A stretch of 64,000 nucleotides of DNA, from contig CAWIMG010000039.1 of assembly GCA_963837105.1 (NCBI GenBank), forward strand, positions 1-64,000. The letters run 5' to 3'. Origin of the DNA: UBA9676 sp963837105 (GTDB lineage: Bacteria > Actinomycetota > Actinomycetes > Streptosporangiales > Streptosporangiaceae). The notes beneath the pieces are model-generated. The model saw only the letters and a program-made list of their open reading frames with translations, was not told the DNA's origin and did not search any database. Shown here piece after piece: positions 53,762-62,166 of the stretch (position 1 is the first letter of the stretch; each line of letters begins with the position of its first letter). A program made the translations under genes and the position numbers.

Positions 53762-54385
53762 CTAACGGGCGGCGAGCCGTTCGGCCCGCTCCTTGATGGT
53801 CAGCAGCATCTTGCGCTCCATGATCCACGAACCGGGCTCGATGACCGGGTAGGCGAGCTTGTCCCGCACCGGCAGCGCAGCGGTAGCGAAGCGGTTGCGG
53901 CTGATCAGCCGGGTGTGACCAGCCACCGGCCGCAGCTCGAACGACCAAACCCAGGCGTGGTTGCTGGACTGGACCACCATGGCCCGCTCCGGGTCGAGCC
54001 GCTCGACCCGCATCGTGTACCCGGGCATGGGGATCTCATCCCCCACCCGCAGGTGCTGGAATTCGGGGATGACCCGGTCGGTGTTGTGGATGTCGATGCC
54101 CAGGCGGCGCTCGATCCAGTCGTAGGTATAGGCACCGCCGCGGCCCGGGCCCATCTGCACCAGCCACGGCCAGACGGCCGACGGTGGTGCGTCGATCTCG
54201 ACCGCCCGGGTCGCCATGATGTCCGGCTCGGGCATCAGTTCGTCCCCGGCGACCTCACCGCTGGCCTCTTCGGCGGTGGCGCCCCAGGTCATTTGCCACG
54301 GGCGCAGGAATCGGACGTACACTGCCATCCCCGCGGCCGCCACGGCCACTACCGCGAGGGCCGGATACAGGCGCCTGCCCAGCAT
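53762..54385 (-). CDS. SRPBCC-fold membrane-anchored protein
   Basis: 207 residues. One N-terminal membrane helix (YPALAVVAVAAAGMAVYVRF) precedes a START/SRPBCC-like domain: ATRAVEIDAPPSAVWPWLVQ, then YTYDWIERRLGIDIHNTDRV and a C-terminal amphipathic helix. Such domains bind hydrophobic ligands. It lies 23 bases upstream of the secreted protein gene on the same strand, so the two are probably co-transcribed. Confidence 0.85.
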   Translation of the reverse strand: MLGRRLYPALAVVAVAAAGMAVYVRFLRPWQMTWGATAEEASGEVAGDELMPEPDIMATRAVEIDAPPSAVWPWLVQMGPGRGGAYTYDWIERRLGIDIHNTDRVIPEFQHLRVGDEIPMPGYTMRVERLDPERAMVVQSSNHAWVWSFELRPVAGHTRLISRNRFATAALPVRDKLAYPVIEPGSWIMERKMLLTIKERAERLAAR

Positions 54386-54428
54386 GCAACCTCACCTCAC
54401 TCGCGCTTGCCTGGCACCGGCGGCCAGG

Positions 54429-54677
54429 TCAGTGCAGCCGGCCTGCCAGCGCGTCCGCCCGCTCGCACAAGTGTGCCATGGCCGGATCGGTGCCGGCGCG
54501 CTCTACCGCGGCGGCCACTTCCGCCACAATGGACGCCAGTTCGGCGAGATCCCTGCCCGGCTCCTCGACCGTGATCCTGGAGAAGGGGAACGCGAAGTTC
54601 ACCCTGGTTGATGGCATCACCGTCGGTGGTGCGGAGCCCGCCCGGTGTGCTGTCGCGGCATGCTTGTCCTCGGCCAT
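54429..54677 (-). CDS. small protein of unknown function
   Basis: 82 residues. The N-terminal third is polar (AEDKHAATAHRAGSAPP), then a beta segment (RVNFAFPFSRITVEE) and a helix-rich C-terminal part (DLAELASIVAEVAAAVERAG, CERADALAGRLH). The ATG at 54677 is set by AGGAGG 8 bases upstream. It sits between the SRPBCC gene and the cyclic-nucleotide-binding gene on the same strand. No family recognised. Confidence 0.65.
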   Translation of the reverse strand: MAEDKHAATAHRAGSAPPTVMPSTRVNFAFPFSRITVEEPGRDLAELASIVAEVAAAVERAGTDPAMAHLCERADALAGRLH

Positions 54678-54773
54678 CTCGCTCACCTCCTGGTACCGAC
54701 GCTAGGCACCTGCCAGGCAGGCGGTCAGGCACGAAGGTCACCTGCTGGCAGGCCCTTCGGCCGGGCATCCGAG

Positions 54774-55769
54774 TCAGCGCCCGTCCTCGCGGTGGTGGCC
54801 GCCGGCGAGCTCGCGCAGGTCGGCCAGTGGCAGCGCGGCCGCTGGGTAGGAGACGATGCGGCAGCCGGTCAGCGCCCGCACGGTGGCGGTGCGCCTGCCC
54901 TCTTCCAGCGACGCGCGTTCGCCCAGCACGACGCCCGGGCCGAGTTCGGCCAGCACCTTGCCATCGGCCTCGACTTCGACCATGCCGTCGAGCACGAGCA
55001 CGATCTCCTCCGCCGTTTCCCCTTCGGCCATGATCGTGGTGCCCGGCGTCACCATCACCGGCCTGGGCCTCGGGCCGCCGTGCATGATGGCCCGCGACAG
55101 CCGCCGTTCCAGTGGCGTCTCCGCGTCCGCGGCCAGCACCGCCTGGTCGTGGCCGCCCCAGGGGGACTGGGCCAGGCCCGCGGTCCGGTACCAGGTGCGG
55201 AAGTCGATCAGCGCCGACTTGCCAGCCAGCCTCCCGTCGGCGCCGTAGATCCAGTGCCGGGGGAAGGAACTGGCGCCCACCAGTTCGTGCCCGGTCGAGC
55301 CATCGGCGTAGATGGTCAGCGCGAGCGTTGTCCAGACCGTCGGGCCCTGGGTTTTCATAAACGGTGCGTTCGGCACCAGCCGGGGTGCCGGGACACCGGG
55401 CCGCCCACCCGCGGTCTGGGTGAACCGGACGAAGTCGGTGCCGGTACCCGTGTCCTGCCGCAAGAGCGGAAACCCGACCGCTTCCACCAGCACGTGCATC
55501 CCGCCGATGTGGACCAGCGTGCTTGACACCCGCCCGGTTCCGGTCTGGCCGCTGGCAATGATCTTGCCGTCCTCCACCTCCACCCAGGCCCGCAGCTCGT
55601 TAGCGAACCGGGCGCCTTCCGGGCCAATGACCGCAGCCAGGTCCCGCCACTGATCGGGTGGCGGATCGTCGTAGTGCGTCACACCCCGGTCGAACGGAAT
55701 CCTGGTCACCCCCGTGATGGCTTCGGAGGGAATCCAGGACAGACTGGTCACCGACGACTCGATCCGCAT
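54774..55769 (-). CDS. cyclic nucleotide-binding domain protein
   Basis: 331 residues. The last 110 form a cNMP-binding beta-roll: MVTPGTTIMAEGETAEEIVL, VLDGMVEVEADGKVLAELGP, VVLGERASLEEGRRTATVRA; the phosphate-binding cassette is GERASLEEGRRTAT. No DNA-binding helix follows it, so this is not a CRP-type regulator. The first 210 residues are an unrecognised beta-rich domain. It is divergent from the SARP regulator. With a predicted nucleotide cyclase at 41305 it could be an effector of local cAMP signalling; that link is inferred. Confidence 0.87.
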   Translation of the reverse strand: MRIESSVTSLSWIPSEAITGVTRIPFDRGVTHYDDPPPDQWRDLAAVIGPEGARFANELRAWVEVEDGKIIASGQTGTGRVSSTLVHIGGMHVLVEAVGFPLLRQDTGTGTDFVRFTQTAGGRPGVPAPRLVPNAPFMKTQGPTVWTTLALTIYADGSTGHELVGASSFPRHWIYGADGRLAGKSALIDFRTWYRTAGLAQSPWGGHDQAVLAADAETPLERRLSRAIMHGGPRPRPVMVTPGTTIMAEGETAEEIVLVLDGMVEVEADGKVLAELGPGVVLGERASLEEGRRTATVRALTGCRIVSYPAAALPLADLRELAGGHHREDGR

Positions 55770-55932
55770 AGCGGACTCCTCCCCGCAGGTCCTGCCCGGT
55801 CACTGCCCATCTTCCCCCGTCCTGCCGGTCATGACGAGGCCGCGGCCGTTACCCGCAGCCACGAATGCCCGGCCAGTCCGCGCCGGCGGCACCACCTTGG
55901 CGGCAGCCGCCACAGCGGGGTTTGATACCTGC

Positions 55933-58900
55933 ATGAAGTCGCTGGCGGTGCGGGTGCTCGGCGATTTCGCCGTGGACGGGGTGGAGCCGCAGGCGCTCGG
56001 CAGCAAGAAGGCACGGCTGGTGCTGCACCTGCTGGCGCTGGCCGGCGGCCAGGCCGTGCCGGCCACCGTGCTGACCGACGCGCTGTGGGGGGACACCCCG
56101 CCCGCGCGCCCCGGTGGCCAGCTGGCCGTGCTGATCAGCCGGCTGCGCTCGGTACTCGGCCGCGGCCGGATTGACCACAACGACGCCGGTTACCTGCTGG
56201 CCGCCGACTGGCTCGATGCGGCTGAGCTGGCCGCACTCACCGCCGAGGTGGAACGGCGGCAGGCGGCGGGCAACGCGCTGGGGGCGGCGGCCGCGGCGCG
56301 GGTCGCCCTGTCCCTGGTCCGCGGCGAGGGCCCGCAGCCACTGCCCGGCGAATGGGCGCAGCTGCGCCACGCCGAGCTGGTGCGGCTGATCGGCCGCAGC
56401 CGCCTGGTCGCGGCCGGCGCGCTGCTGGCAGCAGGTGACTGGATGGCCGCCGCCGACGCCGCGGCGGTGGCCCTGGCCCACGATCCTTATGACGAAACGG
56501 CGCTGCGGCTGCTGCTCCGCTCCTATGTGCTCGGCGGCCAGGTGGCGGCGGCACTCGTGGCCTACGCGAGTGCCCGCCAGCGGCTGGCCGATGACCTGGG
56601 CACCGACCCCTCGCCGGAGACGGCCGGACTGTACACCGCGATCCTGCGCGGCGAGCTGGCCACACCCGGCCAGGCGGCCGTGGCCGGCCCCGGGCTGGTT
56701 GGCCGGGACGATGAGCTGGCCTATCTCGACGCGGTGGCCCAGCGCGCCCGCACCGGCCCGGCCGAGATCGCCGTCATCGACGGGGAGGCCGGGATCGGCA
56801 AGACGGTGCTGCTGCGGGCCTGGGCCGCCCGGCGGGCCGCGGCCGGGGACATGGTGCTGACCGCGTCCTGCGGCGAGCTTGACCGGGCGATGCCACTGGA
56901 CGCGGTCCTCCGCGCGCTCACCGCGCTGCTGCGCCGGCTGGGACCGGAGGCGGCGGCCGACCTGCTGGGTGCCGACGAGACACTGCTCGCGCCACTGCTG
57001 GGCGGCACCGCCGGGCCGTCGCCGCTGCCGCTGCTCACGGACAGCATGCTCGGCCCGGCGGTGCTCTACGCGGCCCTGGCCCGGGTGCTGGTGCGGCTGG
57101 CGGGACGGGGCCCGGTGGTGGTGGTGATCGACGACGCCCACCTGGCCGGCCCGGCCCTGGCCCACTGGCTGCGGTTCATCCAGCGCGAGGGCGTGCCGGT
57201 GACAGTCACCGCCGCGGCCCGGCCGGGTGAGGGCCAGCCGCTGCCCGCGACCGCGGTCATCCACCTGGATGTGCTCGGCCGGGCGGCGGCCGCCGAACTG
57301 GTCGGGCCGGCCCGGGTGGATGAGCTGTACCGGCGCTCGAAGGGGCATCCGCTGTTCCTGACCGAACTGGCCCAGCAGCCCGCGGCCGCGGAACTGCCCG
57401 CGTCGCTGGTCGAGTCGGTTTCGGCACGCTGTGACGAGCTGGGCGAGGCCGGCACCCTGTTGCGTACCGCCGCGGTGATCGGCCCGGAGCTGGACATCGA
57501 CCTGCTCGCCGCGCTGCTGGGCCGCCCCGCGGTGGCGCTGCTGGATGACGCGGAGCAGGCCGCCACCCAGCAGTTCCTGGCCGACTCCGATGGGACCTTC
57601 GTGTTCCGGCACGAACTGGTGCGGGAGGCGCTGGCCGCGGGGACGGCCCCGGGCCGGGCGGCGCTGCTGCACCGGCAGGCCGGGCGGGTACTGGCCCGGC
57701 GGCCGGGCACCGACCCGCTGACCGTGGCCCACCACGCGCGGCTGGGTGGTGACCTGGCGCTGGCCGCGAGCGCGCTGCGGGACGCGTCGGCGCGGGCGGC
57801 GGAACGCTTCGACCACGCGGCGGCCGAGGCGCTGCTCGACGACGCCCTGCGGCTGCACCCGGACCCGGCAGGCTGGCTGGCCCGTGCCCGGGTACGCACC
57901 CTGCGCGGACGCTATCCCGAGGCGCTGGACGACGTCGGCCGGGCTGCGGCGGCCGGGCCGGCTGACCTGGAGGTCGGGGCCTGGGCCTCCTATTTCGGCC
58001 GTCGCTTCGCCCAGGCGGCACAGTTCGCCGAGGACGGCGCGCTGGCCGCGGCCGATACCACCACCAGGGTGCGGTGCCTGGCGGTGGGCGGCCGCACCCA
58101 CCACGCCGCCGGCCAGCTGGACCAGGCGGAACTGCTGCTCGGCGAGGCGTTTTCCCTTGCCAGCGGCGCGGACCGGGTGATGGCGGCCGCCTGGCTGGGG
58201 GTCCTGCGGGCGCATCAGAGCCGGGCGGGCGAAGCACTGGCGCTGCTGCGCCCGGCGGCGCGGGGGCAGATCGGGGTGGAGCACACCTCGGCCACCCTGC
58301 ACGCGCTGCTGTTCACCGGGCACGCCCACGCGCTGGCCGGGGCACCGGCGCTGGCGCTGGCCGCGTTCGGCCGCTACACCGCTGAGGTGGAGCGCCGCCA
58401 GGTGCCGCGGTTCGCCGGCCGGGCGGTGAACTTCGCCGGCTGGGTACTGCGCAACCTGGGGGCAGCCGGCGAATCGCTCGACCACCACCTGGCGGCGCTG
58501 GCCGAAGCCCAGCAGCGGCAGGGGACGACCGAGGTCGAGATCGCCGCACTGCTCGACCTGGCCGAGCACAGCCTGGCCGCGGCGGACCCCGGCGGGGCCA
58601 CCGCCCGGCTAGCCCAGGCAAACGCGCTGCTAACCGGGGATCTGGTGTTCGGCTGGCGGCTGGCACTCAAGCACCAGCTCATCAGCGCCCGGCTGGCCCT
58701 GCTGGACGGTGACCCCGAACGGGCGCTCGCCCTGGCCAGCGAACTCGGCAGCCAGGCGGCGGCGCTCGGGGTCCCCCGTTACACCAGCACCGCCCGGCTG
58801 CTAGGGCACCGGGCGGCCCGGGCGCTGGGCCAGCCGGTGGCCCCGGAGGTGGTCGCCGCCGACCTGGATGCACTGGACGCGGCGGTGGCCATCGAAGCGT

Positions 58901-59067
58901 GGTGGTGGACCGGCGAGGTGGCCGCCGACTTCGCCAGCCAGGCCTGGCTGGCCCGGGCCGAGGAGCGGGCAGCCGGGCTGGCCAGCCAGGCGGGGGACTA
59001 TGCGGACGTGCTCCGGCAGGCGGCGGGGAGACGGCTGCAGGCCTGGCGCACCGCCGTGCCGGGCTGA
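55933..59067 (+). CDS. SARP-type regulator with ATPase domain and TPR region
   Basis: 1044 residues. The N-terminus is an OmpR-like DNA-binding domain (LAVRVLGDFAVDGVEPQALG, KKARLVLHLLALAGG) plus a bacterial transcriptional activation domain (GDWMAAADAAAVALAHDPYD, TALRLLLRSYVLGG). An AAA-type ATPase follows: GLVGRDDELAYLD, VIDGEAGIGKTVLLRAW (Walker A), VVVVIDDAHLAG (Walker B). The C-terminal half is alanine-rich TPR-like helices. ATG 55933 has no ribosome site. Large SARPs of this type (AfsR-like) control secondary metabolism; no biosynthetic cluster is visible next to it. Confidence 0.92.
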   Translation: MKSLAVRVLGDFAVDGVEPQALGSKKARLVLHLLALAGGQAVPATVLTDALWGDTPPARPGGQLAVLISRLRSVLGRGRIDHNDAGYLLAADWLDAAELAALTAEVERRQAAGNALGAAAAARVALSLVRGEGPQPLPGEWAQLRHAELVRLIGRSRLVAAGALLAAGDWMAAADAAAVALAHDPYDETALRLLLRSYVLGGQVAAALVAYASARQRLADDLGTDPSPETAGLYTAILRGELATPGQAAVAGPGLVGRDDELAYLDAVAQRARTGPAEIAVIDGEAGIGKTVLLRAWAARRAAAGDMVLTASCGELDRAMPLDAVLRALTALLRRLGPEAAADLLGADETLLAPLLGGTAGPSPLPLLTDSMLGPAVLYAALARVLVRLAGRGPVVVVIDDAHLAGPALAHWLRFIQREGVPVTVTAAARPGEGQPLPATAVIHLDVLGRAAAAELVGPARVDELYRRSKGHPLFLTELAQQPAAAELPASLVESVSARCDELGEAGTLLRTAAVIGPELDIDLLAALLGRPAVALLDDAEQAATQQFLADSDGTFVFRHELVREALAAGTAPGRAALLHRQAGRVLARRPGTDPLTVAHHARLGGDLALAASALRDASARAAERFDHAAAEALLDDALRLHPDPAGWLARARVRTLRGRYPEALDDVGRAAAAGPADLEVGAWASYFGRRFAQAAQFAEDGALAAADTTTRVRCLAVGGRTHHAAGQLDQAELLLGEAFSLASGADRVMAAAWLGVLRAHQSRAGEALALLRPAARGQIGVEHTSATLHALLFTGHAHALAGAPALALAAFGRYTAEVERRQVPRFAGRAVNFAGWVLRNLGAAGESLDHHLAALAEAQQRQGTTEVEIAALLDLAEHSLAAADPGGATARLAQANALLTGDLVFGWRLALKHQLISARLALLDGDPERALALASELGSQAAALGVPRYTSTARLLGHRAARALGQPVAPEVVAADLDALDAAVAIEAWWWTGEVAADFASQAWLARAEERAAGLASQAGDYADVLRQAAGRRLQAWRTAVPG

Positions 59068-59095
59068 CCGCGGCGGCACCCGCGGGCCGGCCGGG

Positions 59096-60121
59096 TCAGC
59101 CGAGCAGTGCTGCCGCCCGCCTGGCGTGCGCCTCCCACCAGGCCAGTTCCTCGTCATAACCGCCGAGTGCCTTCTCCCACCCGAATTGCACCAGCGCGCC
59201 CAGCAGGCACAGCGCGAGCTGACGGTCCCACCACGGGCTGGTGTCGACGCCGGCTGCTTCCAGCGCGTCCCGGTACGCCGCGATCGAGGCCTCCTTCGAC
59301 TGCGGCAGGCGGCGGCAGTTGATCGCCAGGTACCAGGCGAGGTCGCTGAGCGGTGCGCCGCAGCCGGGCTGTTCCCAGTCGAGCAGCACGGTCCGCCCGG
59401 TGTCGTCGGTGCCGAGGTTGTCCAGTTTCCAGTTGCTGTGCACGAACGTCTGCGGGGTCGTGGCCAGCGCATCCACCAGCGGGCTGGGGTCGCGGGCCAG
59501 CGGCGCGACGATCGCGGCGGCGGCCGGGGCCACCTCGGCCAGCAGCGGCCAGCCCCGGCCGACCAGCTGCGGCACCAGCTGGCCCGAGCCGATGGCGGCT
59601 TCCGCCTCGGCCGTCCAGGGCGACAGCTCCAGGTAACGATGCATCACCGGGACCACGTCGAACTCGCGGCCGCAGCCCCAGAACGCCGCGTGCAGCGCGG
59701 CCATATGCGCCAGGAAGCGCCCATGCTGGCCGGCGCCGATCGGCTCGTCCGTGGCCGGCACCAGCCAGCGTGACACGTCCCGCATCAGCAGTGCGCAGCC
59801 ACCGGCCGGCCCGGTGCCCGTGCCGGGTTCTGGCGCCACCCCGACGATGGGCTGGTTGATGCAGGCCGGCAGCCGGGCGAGGATGCCCCGCTGCCACAGC
59901 ATCAGCGGTGCGCCCGGCAGGCAGCCGGACGCCCGCATGGTCCAGTCGTCGGCCAGGTCCAGGTGCTTGAGCACGTAGGGCTGCCCGTCGATGACGACGC
60001 GCTCCAGCCGCGCCCCGGACTTGCCCGGGGCATGCGCCAGGACCTCCCGCCCGGACGCACCGGCGATCAGTTCGGCCACGTCGCGGTAGCTGCGCCAGCC
60101 TCCCGGCCCGGGCTCAGGCAC
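59096..60121 (-). CDS. aminoglycoside phosphotransferase (APH) family kinase
   Basis: 341 residues with the APH/choline-kinase fold: YVLKHLDLADDW holds the ATP-binding lysine, TFVHSNWKLDNLG is the catalytic Brenner motif with Ser in place of the usual Gly and Asn-Trp following (HxNWKxDN against HGDxxxxN; the usual Asp is Asn here), and VLLDWEQPGCGAPLSDLAWY is the metal site. The GTG at 60121 overlaps the SnoaL-like gene by 8 bases and has GGAAG just upstream. The substrate is unknown; resistance cannot be assumed from the family. Confidence 0.87.
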   Translation of the reverse strand: MPEPGPGGWRSYRDVAELIAGASGREVLAHAPGKSGARLERVVIDGQPYVLKHLDLADDWTMRASGCLPGAPLMLWQRGILARLPACINQPIVGVAPEPGTGTGPAGGCALLMRDVSRWLVPATDEPIGAGQHGRFLAHMAALHAAFWGCGREFDVVPVMHRYLELSPWTAEAEAAIGSGQLVPQLVGRGWPLLAEVAPAAAAIVAPLARDPSPLVDALATTPQTFVHSNWKLDNLGTDDTGRTVLLDWEQPGCGAPLSDLAWYLAINCRRLPQSKEASIAAYRDALEAAGVDTSPWWDRQLALCLLGALVQFGWEKALGGYDEELAWWEAHARRAAALLG

Positions 60122-60506
60122 CGGCGGCTTCCATATCCGCCAGCAGGCCGGCGGGCCAGCGGCCACCGCAGAACACCGTGTCGGCGACGATCTGGCCGTC
60201 CGCCACCGTCAGCAGGTGCAGGTGGTGCGCCGCATGCGGGACCCCGTTCTCGGTCCAGCTCAGCGTGTACTCGACGGCCTCGCCCGCGCCGCCGTCGAGC
60301 CGGTGGCGGCGCAGTTCGTCGAACCTGCCGGGGTCAGCGAACCACCGGGCGTATTCGGCGCGGATGGCGTCCGGGCCGGTGGCGTGCAGCCGCCAGTTGG
60401 GTACCGTCGCGTCCAGAGTCGCGTCCGCGCTCCATACCTCACAGGCGGGAATGGTGGCGCTCACGATCGCGTGCAGGAACTCATCGACTACCGGTGTGCT
60501 TGTCAT
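60114..60506 (-). CDS. SnoaL-like/NTF2-fold protein
   Basis: 130 residues from ATG 60506, which has AGGAGG close upstream. VVDEFLHAIVSATIPACEVW, DATLDATVPNWRLHATGPDA, IRAEYARWFADPGRF and HHLHLLTVADGQIVADTVFC follow the polyketide-cyclase/SnoaL layout of a cone-shaped beta barrel. It is coupled to the APH-family kinase downstream. No catalytic assignment is possible. Confidence 0.85.
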   Translation of the reverse strand: MTSTPVVDEFLHAIVSATIPACEVWSADATLDATVPNWRLHATGPDAIRAEYARWFADPGRFDELRRHRLDGGAGEAVEYTLSWTENGVPHAAHHLHLLTVADGQIVADTVFCGGRWPAGLLADMEAAGA

Positions 60507-60629
60507 CGTCGCCTCCTGGCGGCCGGGTCTGGTCGCCATCGTGCGCGCCGCGCCTTGCAGCCAGTTTGCAGCCAGCCTGGCCCGGGCCCGCACCCTGCCC
60601 GGCCCGGCCCGGCGGCTGGCCGGCCGCGC

Positions 60630-62090
60630 TCAGTGACGCGGGTGGGCGCCCGGGCCGGGGGCGGCCGGGCCCCGGGCGGCCTTCCAGGTGTCCGTGCGCA
60701 CCTGGGTGTAATTGTCGAAGTCGGCCGGGGTGTGCTGCTGATTCAGCAGCGGAGCCCCCGCCAGCTGCTCGTTCGTGACCGGTAGCTGTGCGGTGAGCTG
60801 GGCGCCGACCTGCTGGATGTGGGAGACCTCGGCGGCGGCCGGGTTGGCACCAGTGGACGTCGGCACGGTGACCCCGGCCAGCGGGTCGTCGGTGCGCGGG
60901 GTGGCCAGGGCCAGGGCGTCGCCGACATCCGGCGCGGCGGCGTCACGCCTGGTCAGGGCGGGCAGGCTCCACCTGGTCTCGACCGTCTTGAGTACCGAGG
61001 TGTGATCCAGCGGCATGGTGCCGGCCGGCACCCGGAAGACCGTGCCCGGCGCGACCAGCGGCGAGATCAGCAGCGCGGGCACCCGCACGCCGAACCGGGT
61101 GAAGTCGAACCCGAACTCACCCGGGGAGTCGTCCGGCGGCACCGCCCCCGACGGCGGCGGCACGTGGTCGTAGATGCCCCCGTGCTCGTCATAGCTGATG
61201 ATCAGCAGGGTCTGGTGCCAGCCGGGGCCGCCACGCAGTGCGTAGTAGACGTCGTGGATTAGCTGCTCCCCGAGCGCGACGTCGTAGTTGGGGTGCTGGC
61301 TGTTGCCCGCCGAGCCCCAGCTTGGCTCCAGGAACGCGTACGCGGGCAGGGTGCCGCCCGCCGCGTCGGCGGTGAAGTCGGTGAACTTGCCGAAGTTGCT
61401 GTCCGGCGCATTGGTCGTATCGGGAAAGTTCTTGCGGGTCAGCGGCTCGGCGTCGTACCCGTAGATCTTCCAGCTCACGTTGTGCGCGGCCAGCAGCCCG
61501 AAGATGCTCTGCACCGTGTAGGACGCGGTTCCGTCGTTCATGTGCCCCTGGCTGGTCGCCGCGCAGGCGAAGGCACGGTTGGGGAACGTCTCGGTCGGCA
61601 CCGAGCTGTACCAGTGGTCGCACACCGCGAACCCACGGGCCAGCCCGGACATGACCGGCAGCGCCTGCGGCGTGTACATGCCCATGATGTCGGACGCGGT
61701 GGTGCCGGACTGGACGCTGCGCCCGGCCCGCTGGTCCCAGGCGATGGTGGCGCCGAAGTTGGTGACGAACCCCCGGTTGGTGGCCACCGGCGGGACGGGC
61801 GCGGTGCCGCTGCCGAACAGCTGCGAGTTGGTGTTCGCATATCCCTCGCCCGGATCCGCGCCGGGCATGAAATAGGCCCCCGGGTCGGTGGGATTGATTT
61901 TGTAGACAGCAACGGGATTGCCATTGCTATCTGGATTTGATTCGGTGCCGGTAAGCCCCTCAAAGGCGGCCCCCGACGGCGACACGTTGCCAGAGTCGGC
62001 GTACAGGAACCCCAGCATGTGGTCGAATGAGCGGTTCTCCAGCATCAGGTGGACGATGTGCTGGATGGCAGAAAGCTGATTCCCCGGCAT
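60630..62090 (-). CDS. phosphoesterase family protein (phospholipase C/acid phosphatase type), copy 2
   Basis: 486 residues. IVHLMLENRSFDHMLGFLY occurs within the first 30 residues, LLIISYDEHGGIYDHVPPP is the metal motif, and DHTSVLKTVETRWSLPALT closes the fold. The protein starts directly with the catalytic domain, so no export signal is visible. It is only a distant relative of copy 1 at 29974. On the minus strand it lies downstream of the membrane esterase, 76 bases away. Confidence 0.92.
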   Translation of the reverse strand: MPGNQLSAIQHIVHLMLENRSFDHMLGFLYADSGNVSPSGAAFEGLTGTESNPDSNGNPVAVYKINPTDPGAYFMPGADPGEGYANTNSQLFGSGTAPVPPVATNRGFVTNFGATIAWDQRAGRSVQSGTTASDIMGMYTPQALPVMSGLARGFAVCDHWYSSVPTETFPNRAFACAATSQGHMNDGTASYTVQSIFGLLAAHNVSWKIYGYDAEPLTRKNFPDTTNAPDSNFGKFTDFTADAAGGTLPAYAFLEPSWGSAGNSQHPNYDVALGEQLIHDVYYALRGGPGWHQTLLIISYDEHGGIYDHVPPPSGAVPPDDSPGEFGFDFTRFGVRVPALLISPLVAPGTVFRVPAGTMPLDHTSVLKTVETRWSLPALTRRDAAAPDVGDALALATPRTDDPLAGVTVPTSTGANPAAAEVSHIQQVGAQLTAQLPVTNEQLAGAPLLNQQHTPADFDNYTQVRTDTWKAARGPAAPGPGAHPRH

Positions 62091-62166
62091 GGCTCCGTAT
62101 TGTCGCTGGCAGCGGCGTCACCCGGCAAGGTCATCCGGCGGCGCGCCGGCATCTGGCGGCCGGCGG

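Noticed and set aside
55849..58569. A 906-codon open frame on the minus strand.
   Set aside because: Antisense to the SARP regulator, with shadow-type composition (Gln/Arg/Gly-rich) and no motif.
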